6,977 nt of DNA from assembly GCA_945899335.1 (NCBI GenBank), contig CAMDIP010000070.1, forward strand, positions 1 through 6,977, given 5' to 3'. This stretch comes from Bordetella parapertussis. Lineage in GTDB: Bacteria > Pseudomonadota > Gammaproteobacteria > Burkholderiales > Burkholderiaceae_C. A program made the position numbers and the translations under genes. Positions 1 through 6,555 of this stretch are shown here, one piece after another; positions within the stretch are counted from its first letter, which is position 1; every line of letters begins with the position of its first letter. Under the pieces are notes generated by a model that did no database searches, was not told the DNA's origin, and saw nothing but the letters and a program-made list of their open reading frames with translations.

Positions 1-915
1 GTGGCAGGAATTCGAGGAAAAAAAAATGTAATTGCAGTAGGTCGAGAAGCCAAATCAATGCTTGGGCGAGTACCGTACAGCATTGAAGCAATCAGACCCA
101 TGAAAGACGGTGTGATTGCGGATTTCACAATCACTGAGCAAATGCTTAAGCACTTTATTCGCTCTATTCACGCCAAAAGTTTTTTGAGACCCAGTCCAAG
201 AATCATTATTTGCGTACCCTGCGGGTCTACGCAAGTTGAGCGCAGAGCAATTCGTGAATCGGCATTGGCGGCGGGTGCATCTGAGGTGTACTTGATTGAA
301 GAGCCCATGGCCGCCGCCATTGGTGCGGGTTTGCCAGTGGCAGATGCTTGTGGCTCAATGGTGGTCGATATTGGTGGTGGCACCACTGAAGTTGCAATCA
401 TCTCATTAGGCGGCATGGTTTACAAAGGCAGCGTTCGCATTGGTGGCGATAAATTTGACGAGGCAATTGTGAACTTCATTCGTCGCAACTATGGCATGTT
501 GATCGGCGACCAAACTGCAGAAAACTTGAAAAAACAAATTGGTGTTGCTTACCCTAGTGCAGAATACAAAGAGATGGAAGTCACCGGTCGAAACTTAGCA
601 CAGGGTATTCCACAATCTTTTACTGTATCCACAACTGAAATGTTGGAAGCGCTCAATGAGCCACTCAATGGCCTTGTAACTGCAATAAAGATTGCGCTGG
701 AGAACACACCTCCAGAGCTTAGTTCGGACATTGCCGACCGAGGAATAGTTCTCACTGGTGGTGGAGCGCTATTGAAAGATTTAGACAAGATGATTTCCGA
801 AGAAACAGGCATACCCGTGATATTGGCTGATGAGCCACTGACATGTGTTGTTAGAGGTTGTGGAATGGCGCTCGAACGCTTGGAAGGTTTAGCGAGCATA
901 TTTACAAGCGAATAA
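1..915 (+). CDS. mreB: Rod shape-determining protein MreB, 5'-truncated by the window edge
   Basis: MreB is the bacterial actin homologue that forms ATP-dependent membrane-bound filaments and guides lateral cell-wall synthesis. The visible 304 residues cover most of the protein. They include the actin-fold phosphate-2 motif DIGGGTTE at visible residues 123-130, the adenosine-site motif LTGGGALL at 251-258, and MreB-typical stretches such as [13 protein letters not shown] and [14 protein letters not shown]. Full MreB is about 347 residues. The first 40 or so, carrying the phosphate-1 motif (DLGTANT), lie outside the window. The GTG at base 1 aligns with an internal valine of the family, so it is probably not the real start. 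The ending [14 protein letters not shown] is of the type I recall from Burkholderiales MreB. The next gene is a histidine kinase 14 bases downstream, not mreC. The coding sequence is AT-richer than genes to the right. The assignment to MreB is firm; whether it is the main copy or a paralogue cannot be told here. Confidence 0.95.
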   Translation: MAGIRGKKNVIAVGREAKSMLGRVPYSIEAIRPMKDGVIADFTITEQMLKHFIRSIHAKSFLRPSPRIIICVPCGSTQVERRAIRESALAAGASEVYLIEEPMAAAIGAGLPVADACGSMVVDIGGGTTEVAIISLGGMVYKGSVRIGGDKFDEAIVNFIRRNYGMLIGDQTAENLKKQIGVAYPSAEYKEMEVTGRNLAQGIPQSFTVSTTEMLEALNEPLNGLVTAIKIALENTPPELSSDIADRGIVLTGGGALLKDLDKMISEETGIPVILADEPLTCVVRGCGMALERLEGLASIFTSE

Positions 916-929
916 ATACAACTGTGAAT

Positions 930-2420
930 ATGCAGCTGGACACCCAAACGACCATTTTTATGATTTGCTTCGTGTATCTGATATTGCACGGGGCAATTTG
1001 GCTCGCTTTGCAAGAGTACAGAAGCTTTCAAGTCAAACTTTGGTGCGCAGCAGGTATGTTCAGTGGAATGGCTGTGGTCTTGTTGGCTATGCGGGGTCAA
1101 GTATCTGATTTTTTGTTTTTCTATGTGGCCCAATTATTGATGCTGGTAGGTAACTGGGGACGTATGGTGGCTTTACGTATGTATTTGTTACCTGCGCCTC
1201 AGTATCGGGCATACAAGGCATACATCCTGATTAATGTTGGCTATTTCATTTTGTTTGTTTATTTAATTTACTTTCAACAAGCTGAATGGGAAGCCTTGAT
1301 CATTTTCAATGCCTTTTATGCGGTGCTGTGTTTTGACTATTTCCTCATTGGTCTAAAACTTCATCGCTTGCGTGAATCGTTGGGGGCCAAGTTGCTGATG
1401 GGGGGCGGCTTGATTTTGAGTAGTACTTTGGGTATTAGGGCATTTGGGGTGGCATTGGCAGGAACAATTGATGACATCTATGAGCCCAGTTGGCATCAAG
1501 CTTTGATGGTGGTTGGTCAGTTTATGGCCATCACACTTTGCAACATAGCGTTTCTTCGCATATTTCTTGAGATTGCTGAGCAAAACAAAATGGCTGTTGC
1601 CAATGAATTAACGTTGACCAATGAGCGAGCAGATGTCATGCACCGCACCAGCCTCAACCTCAAAAAACTATTAGAAGAACGTGAAGAGATCATTCGACAA
1701 CTGACAGTATTTAACAAAACTGCAGGGATGGGTGCCTTGGTCGCCAGTCTGGCGCATGAACTAACACAACCTTTGACTGTGATTCAAATCAACACCGACA
1801 TGATCGGATTAGTCTTGAGCGAACATGACGCCAAGTTAAATCAAGACGCCAACATTGATAAAGCAATGACAGGGTTGCGCAAAGCAAATCAACGAGCTGT
1901 CACTATCATTTCAACTTTGCGCAATATGTTTGGCAATGGTCGCAAGTCGATTTCAATTTTTGACTTCAATGGTCTCGTCAAGGAAGTGTTGCTACTTTGT
2001 CAATCTACTTTACAAAGTCATTCAATTGATCTGCAAGTAAATTTGAATCCACAACCTTTGCACATTACAGGTGACAAATCACAAATGCAACAGGTGATTT
2101 TGAATCTGATTACAAATGCCAGCGAGGCATTCCCCGCATCATTTCAAGGTGCCAAACGTATTTCAGTGCAAACACAAATGGAAAGAACTCACATAGTTTT
2201 GACAGTGACAGACAACGGCATTGGTATTGAACCTGAGATTGAAGCAATGGTGTTTGAATTGCTGCGTACCAACAAAGACACGGGTATGGGCATTGGGCTA
2301 TGGCTCTCCAAGGCTATCGTCGAGTCACATCAAGGAAAAATCAACTTCACAACAGAGTTAAACAGGGGTACGACCTTTCGTGTGGAATTGCCAAATAATT
2401 CCGAACTACAATTTTTCTAG
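930..2420 (+). CDS. Membrane sensor histidine kinase with seven predicted N-terminal TM helices (HPK4-like)
   Basis: Predicted inner-membrane sensor kinase of 496 residues. About seven hydrophobic segments lie near residues 8-26, 36-54, 60-78, 96-116, 122-142, 154-176 and 190-212. A probable coiled-coil linker follows (about 213-265). The H-box is SLAHELTQP with phospho-acceptor His276 (codon 1755-1757). The ATPase domain has an N-box (QQVILNLITNASEAF, about 387-401), a G1 box TDNGIGI (427-433) and a G2 box GMGIGL (452-457). The HELxQP form resembles the HPK4 group (DctB/FixL-like). The F-box region reads FELLRTNK instead of the common FEPFFTTK. The ATG at 930 was chosen because it follows the mreB stop by 14 bases; an in-frame TTG at 858 would overlap mreB and GTG at 924 is also possible. 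No clear Shine-Dalgarno is seen, so translation may depend on coupling to mreB. No receiver domain or response regulator gene is in the window. The signal sensed is unknown. Confidence 0.9.
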   Translation: MQLDTQTTIFMICFVYLILHGAIWLALQEYRSFQVKLWCAAGMFSGMAVVLLAMRGQVSDFLFFYVAQLLMLVGNWGRMVALRMYLLPAPQYRAYKAYILINVGYFILFVYLIYFQQAEWEALIIFNAFYAVLCFDYFLIGLKLHRLRESLGAKLLMGGGLILSSTLGIRAFGVALAGTIDDIYEPSWHQALMVVGQFMAITLCNIAFLRIFLEIAEQNKMAVANELTLTNERADVMHRTSLNLKKLLEEREEIIRQLTVFNKTAGMGALVASLAHELTQPLTVIQINTDMIGLVLSEHDAKLNQDANIDKAMTGLRKANQRAVTIISTLRNMFGNGRKSISIFDFNGLVKEVLLLCQSTLQSHSIDLQVNLNPQPLHITGDKSQMQQVILNLITNASEAFPASFQGAKRISVQTQMERTHIVLTVTDNGIGIEPEIEAMVFELLRTNKDTGMGIGLWLSKAIVESHQGKINFTTELNRGTTFRVELPNNSELQFF

Positions 2421-2438
2421 AAAATATTTTGAGTATTT

Positions 2439-2459
2439 TTAGGTGGCTCCTCGACCTAA
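2439..2459. terminator. Candidate short hairpin between convergent genes
   Basis: In the 76-base gap between the kinase and parA stops, TTAGGT (2439-2444) and ACCTAA (2454-2459) form a 6-bp inverted repeat with a 9-base loop. Only a weak T tract (GTTTC) follows on the plus strand, and none on the minus strand. Position between convergent genes suggests a terminator, but the structure is weak. Confidence 0.25.
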
Positions 2460-2496
2460 GTTTCGACCACAGAACTCCCAACTAACATAAATAGTG

Positions 2497-3123
2497 TCAG
2501 GGGTCTTGCAACCACTGGCAAATCGGTCGCCACTGCAACAAGTCTTTCTCCACCTTGCTGGGGGTGATGTCAAACATGCTCAAGCCGTGCGCTGCCAAAT
2601 GCAAATAGTGTTGGGTATCGCGCAAATAGCCCACGATGGGAAGTTCCAGCGTGTCCATGAATTGGCGCAGTTTGCTGGCCGCCAAAGTGCGTTCATCCAC
2701 CCGCATACCCACCACGCCCACTTTGGTGCGGCTGTTGCGTGTGATTTCGCGAAGTTTGGTTAGAAAATTTTGTGCTGCATACATGTCGAAAATGCTGGGC
2801 ATGATGGGTACCATGATTTTTTCGGCGCGACCCAGCACTTCTTTGAAGCGCCAACCGTCCAAGCCCCCTGGTGTGTCGATCACCACATGGGTAGTCCCTT
2901 TGGGCGGTTTGGCAGTCAGCACCAAGTCGGCTTGCAATTCCCAGGTGGTGATGCGGGTGACGTTATCGGGGCGCAGACTCAGCCACAAGCGCGACGACTG
3001 CTGAACATCGGCGTCACCGAGCATGACCGCATGGCCTTGCGAGGCAAAAAACCCCGCCACATTGGTCGATAAAGTGGATTTGCCAGCCCCGCCTTTGGGG
3101 TTGGCGATGACAATCACCGGCAT
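2497..3123 (-). CDS. Orphan ParA/MinD-type P-loop ATPase
   Basis: A 208-residue ParA-family ATPase. The deviant Walker A motif KGGAGKST is at residues 10-17, with the signature lysine K10 and P-loop K15. The switch I motif DADVQQ is at 37-42 and the Walker B region VVIDTPG at 80-86. ParA/MinD proteins cycle between ATP-bound dimer and monomer to position DNA or protein complexes. The protein lacks the N-terminal helix-turn-helix of large plasmid ParAs, and no ParB gene or obvious parS cluster lies nearby, so a chromosome- or plasmid-partition role is not supported. It begins one base after the stop of the upstream lipoprotein gene (TGATATG on the minus strand), which implies translational coupling. 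A GGGAGA Shine-Dalgarno lies within that gene's end at 3133-3138, 9 bases before the ATG. Short ParAs of this type are, as I recall, common in Comamonadaceae; their cargo is unknown to me. Confidence 0.9.
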   Translation of the reverse strand: MPVIVIANPKGGAGKSTLSTNVAGFFASQGHAVMLGDADVQQSSRLWLSLRPDNVTRITTWELQADLVLTAKPPKGTTHVVIDTPGGLDGWRFKEVLGRAEKIMVPIMPSIFDMYAAQNFLTKLREITRNSRTKVGVVGMRVDERTLAASKLRQFMDTLELPIVGYLRDTQHYLHLAAHGLSMFDITPSKVEKDLLQWRPICQWLQDP

Positions 3124-3124
3124 A

Positions 3125-3814
3125 TCAAGATATCTCCCAGCCCCTGTCGCTGTTGCAGTAGGTCAAGGCTTGGTTGTACAAAGCGGTGCCACCCGTACGA
3201 CCCGCGGCAGCCAAGAAGTGGTTTTGCAGCGGCATCATATCGTTGGAGCGGGCGCAATCGAAGCCATTGTTTTTGGCCCCATTGAAATACAGCACCACCC
3301 GACCATTGGATTTGACGCTGCGCTGTCTGGCGGTTAGAAAACCCACCGCGCAAGCACCCGAGCAAAGCTGGCCTTCGGTGACCACAGCTTCAGCGCCATA
3401 GCGAGCCAAAATTTGACCCAACTCGATGCCCAAAATGGGTTTACCCCCGTTGGAGTTGAGGTAGACCTGTGGCGGTACACGCTGTCCTTGGCGGTTGATG
3501 CATTGCGACAGGTTGTGCATATGCGCTTGCAAACTTTGCAAACTGGAAATATCAATGATGCCAGACAGTTCAACGATGTCCATGCTGCCTTTGGCGCAAC
3601 TGTCGTGGCGAAGCAGGCTGTGACGCGTCTCAAAGGTTTGGCCTTGGGTTGAGCTCAGTACCGTCATTTTGTTTTGTGGAAAACCAAAGATGTTGGAGCC
3701 CAAAATCACTTGATGGGGGCTGGGTGCCAAGGGTGAGGCCACCGGCCCGTTGACAGCACAGGCCACCAAAGCAAGCAAAAAAAGGGCAGGCCAAAGGGTT
3801 AGTAGTCTTTTCAT
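3125..3814 (-). CDS. Predicted lipoprotein with a degenerate ClpP/SppA-like periplasmic domain
   Basis: A 229-residue protein with a lipoprotein signal: basic N terminus (MKR), hydrophobic core and lipobox LVAC, placing the lipidated cysteine at residue 19. Residues about 78-177 resemble the ClpP/crotonase-like periplasmic proteins of the COG3904 type: a strand-turn IVELSGIID, then VYLNSNGG (117-124), a helix with GIELGQILARYG, then CSGAC (151-155) and FLTARQR. In that family the second motif is usually CxSAC with the serine as nucleophile, followed by a strand ending in GxH. Here the equivalent positions appear to be Gly153 and Phe177, so catalysis may be lost. Six cysteines besides C19 (73, 105, 151, 155, 187, 220) could form disulfides in the periplasm. 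The ATG is supported by AGGA at 3822-3825, 7 bases upstream. It is the first gene of a coupled pair with the ParA gene. The fold assignment is from memory of motifs and is moderate. Confidence 0.75.
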   Translation of the reverse strand: MKRLLTLWPALFLLALVACAVNGPVASPLAPSPHQVILGSNIFGFPQNKMTVLSSTQGQTFETRHSLLRHDSCAKGSMDIVELSGIIDISSLQSLQAHMHNLSQCINRQGQRVPPQVYLNSNGGKPILGIELGQILARYGAEAVVTEGQLCSGACAVGFLTARQRSVKSNGRVVLYFNGAKNNGFDCARSNDMMPLQNHFLAAAGRTGGTALYNQALTYCNSDRGWEIS

Positions 3815-3924
3815 GCAGCAATCCTGATCGGAAATATCCGTGGTGGGGGTGTTCTATTTTCGGAATTTACAAGCAAAACTTGAGTCAGGGTGAGCATTTG
3901 CGTCATTTTGTTGCCAAGGTATTG

Positions 3925-3953
3925 TTGAATCCTTAATTCTTTGGGGTTATAAA
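3925..3953 (+). promoter_or_regulatory. Sigma-70-like promoter for the Adhesin_E-like gene
   Basis: TTGAAT (3925-3930) and TATAAA (3948-3953) are separated by exactly 17 bases, close to the TTGACA/TATAAT consensus. Transcription would start near 3960 and leave a leader of about 60 bases before the ATG at 4019. It lies in the 204-base divergent gap 3815-4018. No equally good promoter was seen on the minus strand for the lipoprotein-parA unit. Confidence 0.6.
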
Positions 3954-4008
3954 ATCGAGATAGAAGGGTTTTTAGAATGCTCTTTTATGTGGTTTGGGTC
4001 AACAATTT

Positions 4009-4012
4009 AGGA
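4009..4012 (+). promoter_or_regulatory. Ribosome binding site that fixes the start at 4019
   Basis: AGGA sits 6 bases before the ATG at 4019. The earlier in-frame ATG at 3977 has no such site, and using it would put 14 extra residues in front of a standard signal peptide. The shorter start is therefore preferred. Confidence 0.65.
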
Positions 4013-4018
4013 AACCGA

Positions 4019-4390
4019 ATGAAAAAAATCATTGCTGCTTTTTGTTTATTGGCCAGTTTCTCTGTCATGGCTGAATGGGTATTGGTATCTGAAAATGAAT
4101 ACGGTACAGGTTTGTTTGTCGACCCCAATATCAAGAAAACTTCCAATTTACGGATGTTTTGGCATATTCAAAATCTGAAACAAGCCGACCGCCAAGGGGA
4201 TATGTCCTACCGCGGTGTGTGGCAATACGATTGCCAAGAAAGCCGCCAGCGCAATATGCAGGTAGCTGGCTACCCTGGCCCCATGGCCACGGGTCAAAAG
4301 TCGGACGAAGTTTATAAACCCAGCGACTGGATGCCCATTGGCAGCGACCCTAGCAGTCAAGCCATGTACAAATACATCTGCAGTCTGTAA
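4019..4390 (+). CDS. Small secreted protein, Adhesin_E-like (surface-adhesin protein E family)
   Basis: A 123-residue protein with a clear Sec signal peptide: MKK, then a hydrophobic core, then VMA with cleavage expected after Ala18. The mature part of about 105 residues starts with the WVLVSENEYGTGLFVD pattern, continues with a strand containing MFWHIQNL and the region SYRGVWQYDCQES, and ends with YKYICSL. This layout (early Trp, Tyr/Phe-Val-Asp, the YDC motif, a final cysteine pairing C72 with C121) matches the small Adhesin_E family named after Haemophilus protein E. Most family members outside pathogens have no tested function, so a role in adhesion should not be assumed. It is probably periplasmic or surface-exposed, since there is no lipobox or later membrane segment. 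It is transcribed alone from the promoter at 3925-3953. It converges on the cupin gene, with 4 bases between the stop codons. Confidence 0.8.
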   Translation: MKKIIAAFCLLASFSVMAEWVLVSENEYGTGLFVDPNIKKTSNLRMFWHIQNLKQADRQGDMSYRGVWQYDCQESRQRNMQVAGYPGPMATGQKSDEVYKPSDWMPIGSDPSSQAMYKYICSL

Positions 4391-4398
4391 AGACTCAG
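4378..4398. terminator. Candidate bidirectional hairpin spanning the two convergent stop codons
   Basis: CTG-C-AGTCT (4378-4386) pairs with AGACTCAG (4391-4398): 8 bp with one bulged C and a GTAA loop. It contains both the TAA of the Adhesin_E-like gene (4388-4390) and the TGA of the cupin gene (4395-4397 on the minus strand). Neither side has a proper T run, so it may only slow polymerase or protect 3' ends. Confidence 0.35.
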
Positions 4399-4784
4399 TT
4401 CACAAAAGTCGCCACGGGCTGGCCTTTTTCCACGAAATAAGTCGCCAAAATCTTGCCTTTGGTGGTGCCCACGTTGAGGGCATCGTGGATGGTGTTGGCA
4501 GGGATCATGAAAGCTTCTCCTGTTTTGACGACGCGTGTGGCTTGACCGTCCACGCGCAACTCAAATTCCCCCTCGAGCACATAGCCCAATTCCTCGCCGG
4601 GATGCGTATGGCGTCCGACAAAAATGCCGGGGTCGAATTCAACACGCGCTTGTATACCCATCCTGCCGGGCACGCTCAGTTCATGCGACTGCAAAGCCAT
4701 GCGGGTAATGCCCGGTTTTTGGGCAGAAACCAAGCCCATCAGACCCGCCCCCATGAAGCAAACCAACAATGTTGAAGCTTTCAT
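4395..4784 (-). CDS. Periplasmic single-domain cupin protein
   Basis: A 129-residue small cupin with a Sec signal peptide (hydrophobic to about residue 20, LVSA with cleavage expected after Ala21). Both cupin motifs are intact. Motif 1 is GRHTHPGEELGYVLEG with metal-ligand candidates His59, His61 and Glu65 and the following Gly72. Motif 2 is GEAFMIPANTIHDALN with Pro95, His100 (fourth ligand) and Asn104; the usual Gly after the Pro is Asn97. A metal-binding beta-barrel is therefore likely, but the substrate is not predictable; such proteins are often annotated only as cupin-domain proteins. It starts 24 bases after the lactate permease stop, with a good GAGGA site (4790-4794) 5 bases before the ATG, so it is probably the second gene of that operon. 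No lipobox is seen. A periplasmic location next to an importer suggests handling of a small molecule or metal there, but this is inference. Confidence 0.85.
   Translation of the reverse strand: MKASTLLVCFMGAGLMGLVSAQKPGITRMALQSHELSVPGRMGIQARVEFDPGIFVGRHTHPGEELGYVLEGEFELRVDGQATRVVKTGEAFMIPANTIHDALNVGTTKGKILATYFVEKGQPVATFVN
4411..4429 (+). terminator. Weak intrinsic terminator candidate inside the cupin gene (antisense)
   Basis: GCCA (4411-4414) and TGGC (4420-4423) form a 4-bp stem with a CGGGC loop, followed by CTTTTT ending at 4429 on the plus strand. It lies about 20 bases past the Adhesin_E-like stop. Because the neighbours nearly touch, any terminator must lie in coding sequence. The stem is short, so this is tentative. 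Confidence 0.25.
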
Positions 4785-4808
4785 TGCAATCCTCGCAAAG
4801 GTTGAAAA

Positions 4809-6470
4809 TCAGTGCACCACCATCAAGGTGAAGGGGAAGACATAGGCTTGCAGGGACACCAAGATGCCAACCAAACAGGCCAAGGCGATGGAGTGGAAAA
4901 ACACATAGCGCAGGATGTCGCCTTCGTGGTTGAACCAACGGGTGGCGGTGGAGGCCACCACAATGGACTGTGCGTCAATCATCTTGCCCATTACGCCGCC
5001 AGAGCTGTTGGCCGCGCCCATGAGGTTGGGCGACAAGCCCAGCTGTTCAGCCGCTACTTTTTGCATACCGCCAAACAGCACATTGGACGCCGTGTCAGAT
5101 CCGGTGAGCGCCACACCCAACCAGCCCATCAAGGTGCCAAAGAAGGGGTAGAAGACGCCGGTATTGGCAAATGCCAAGCCCAAGGTGGTGTCAGTGCCGG
5201 AGTAACGGGTGAGGTAGCCCAGCGCCAGCATCAACACAATGGTCAGCAATGAATAACGAACCAGCCACAATGTGGAGAAGAAAATCCGGACCATATTGAG
5301 AGGGTTGTATTTCATCACCAAGCCGCCCACGATAGCCGACAGCAAAATGCCGGTGCCGGTGGAAGATAAAAGGTTCAGCGTGTAAATGGCACTTTCGGTT
5401 TTCGGAACAGGCACCACTGGCGGCATTTTTTCAATCAGGTTGTGCAAACCATCCATGGGAAATTGCGGTGCGAACAAACTGTTGAGATAGGCCTTGACCG
5501 GGGGCAGTCCCCAAATAAAGATAAAGACGGTGAGGATGGCCCAAGGCGTCCAAGCGCGGATGATGGCGTCGCGCGAATGAACTGTGACAGCACGCGGTGC
5601 TTGCGCTTCGCCACCGGTAGTTTCATGGCCTTTCAATGAAACCGAGGTCCAAATGGTTTTTGGCTGCCAGTAGCGCAAGAAGGTGACCAAGCTGGCCATG
5701 CTGACGACAGCTGCAATGATGTCGACCAACTCTGGGCCAATGTAGTTGGAAACCAAGAATTGCATGATGGCAAAGCTTGCCCCCGTCACCAAAATAGCGG
5801 GCCAAATATCCCACATGGCACGACGTCCCGCGAAGGCCCAAATCAGCCAGAACGGAACAAGCAAGGAGAAGAAAGGCAATTGGCGACCCACCATCATGGA
5901 GACTTCCATGGCGTCGTAGCCATGCACCTTGGCCAAGGTAATGATGGGAGTACCCAAAGCGCCAAAAGCGACAGGTGCGGTATTGGCAATCAGCGACAAG
6001 CCCGAGGCGGCCAAGGGTGAAAAGCCCAGGCCAATCAAGATGGCTGCGGTGACCGCCACAGGGGTACCAAAACCGGCTGCACCTTCAAAGAAAGCGCCAA
6101 ATGCAAAGGCAATCAGCAGCAACTGCAAGCGGCGGTCTTCGGTGATGCCAGCAATCGAGTCTTGCAACACCTTAAAGCTGCCGTTTTGCTCAGTCAGTTG
6201 GTGTAAAAATATGATGTTGAGCACAATCCAGCCAATGGGCAGCAAGCCATTCAGGCCGCCATAGAGTGCTGCACTGGCCGCCATTTCGTTGGGCATGCCA
6301 TAAACAGCTATCGCAATCACCAGAGCAGCAAGCAAGCCCGCACCTGCGGCGATGTGCGCCTTCATGTGCAAAAAGCCCAGGCCGACCAACATCACCACCA
6401 CGGGCACGGCTGCTAACAAAGTAGACAACAACATATTGTCTAAGGGATCGTAAATTTGTTGCCAAACCAT
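4809..6470 (-). CDS. lldP: L-lactate permease (LctP/LldP family)
   Basis: A 553-residue inner-membrane transporter, close to the roughly 550 residues of E. coli LldP. This family imports L-lactate, and in many bacteria also D-lactate and glycolate, with protons. It has many hydrophobic segments throughout. The family signature FAFGAFFEGAAGFGTPVAV is at about residues 122-140, and a second conserved block, GSDTASNVLFGGMQ (457-470), precedes a stretch ending in GKMIDAQSIVVASTATRW. The hydrophilic loop around 268-300 is as expected between the two halves. The ATG at 6468-6470 has a GGAGA site (6478-6482) 7 bases upstream. It heads an operon with the periplasmic cupin and is divergent from an acyl-CoA dehydrogenase gene across 85 bases. 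No lactate dehydrogenase (lldD, dld or lldEFG) or regulator is in the window, so lactate versus glycolate preference cannot be decided from context. Confidence 0.95.
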   Translation of the reverse strand: MVWQQIYDPLDNMLLSTLLAAVPVVVMLVGLGFLHMKAHIAAGAGLLAALVIAIAVYGMPNEMAASAALYGGLNGLLPIGWIVLNIIFLHQLTEQNGSFKVLQDSIAGITEDRRLQLLLIAFAFGAFFEGAAGFGTPVAVTAAILIGLGFSPLAASGLSLIANTAPVAFGALGTPIITLAKVHGYDAMEVSMMVGRQLPFFSLLVPFWLIWAFAGRRAMWDIWPAILVTGASFAIMQFLVSNYIGPELVDIIAAVVSMASLVTFLRYWQPKTIWTSVSLKGHETTGGEAQAPRAVTVHSRDAIIRAWTPWAILTVFIFIWGLPPVKAYLNSLFAPQFPMDGLHNLIEKMPPVVPVPKTESAIYTLNLLSSTGTGILLSAIVGGLVMKYNPLNMVRIFFSTLWLVRYSLLTIVLMLALGYLTRYSGTDTTLGLAFANTGVFYPFFGTLMGWLGVALTGSDTASNVLFGGMQKVAAEQLGLSPNLMGAANSSGGVMGKMIDAQSIVVASTATRWFNHEGDILRYVFFHSIALACLVGILVSLQAYVFPFTLMVVH

Positions 6471-6500
6471 GGGGTAGTCTCCGTTGCAAGTAAATCAAAA

Positions 6501-6506
6501 ATTATA
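6501..6506 (-). promoter_or_regulatory. Perfect -10 box for the lldP operon
   Basis: On the minus strand 6506-6501 reads TATAAT, 30 bases before the lldP start, which would give a short leader of about 25 bases. No good -35 element lies at 16-18 bases spacing (the best reads GAAAAC), and no extended TG is present. The promoter may therefore be weak or depend on an activator. No convincing promoter for the divergent gene was seen. Confidence 0.5.
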
Positions 6507-6555
6507 GGAAGATACGCTAAAGGGTTTTCCCTCTCGTTACGCTTTGGAGACAAGC

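Noticed and set aside
858..929. Upstream extension of the histidine kinase from the TTG at 858
   Set aside because: It would overlap the end of mreB by 58 bases, and the added residues are a frame-shifted reading of conserved MreB codons. ATG 930 gives a normal membrane-protein start.
549..1133. Long minus-strand open frame opposite mreB and the kinase start
   Set aside because: It runs across two real genes, has no recognisable domain, and its composition is that of an antisense reading of conserved MreB codons.
2421..2430. Perfect palindrome AAAATATTTT just after the kinase stop
   Set aside because: A short A/T palindrome is expected by chance in AT-rich spacer and has no GC stem to act as a terminator.
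2497..3123. Plasmid or chromosome partition locus
   Set aside because: No ParB gene and no repeated parS-like 16-mer were seen, and the ParA is of the short orphan type.
3870..3882. Inverted repeat CAAG-CAAAA-CTTG in the divergent gap
   Set aside because: Only four base pairs, with no second copy and no nearby minus-strand promoter to make it a likely operator.
4338..4845. Plus-strand open frames opposite the cupin and the end of lldP
   Set aside because: They lie antisense to genes with clear family motifs, have no credible ribosome sites and encode low-complexity His/Gln/Gly-rich peptides.
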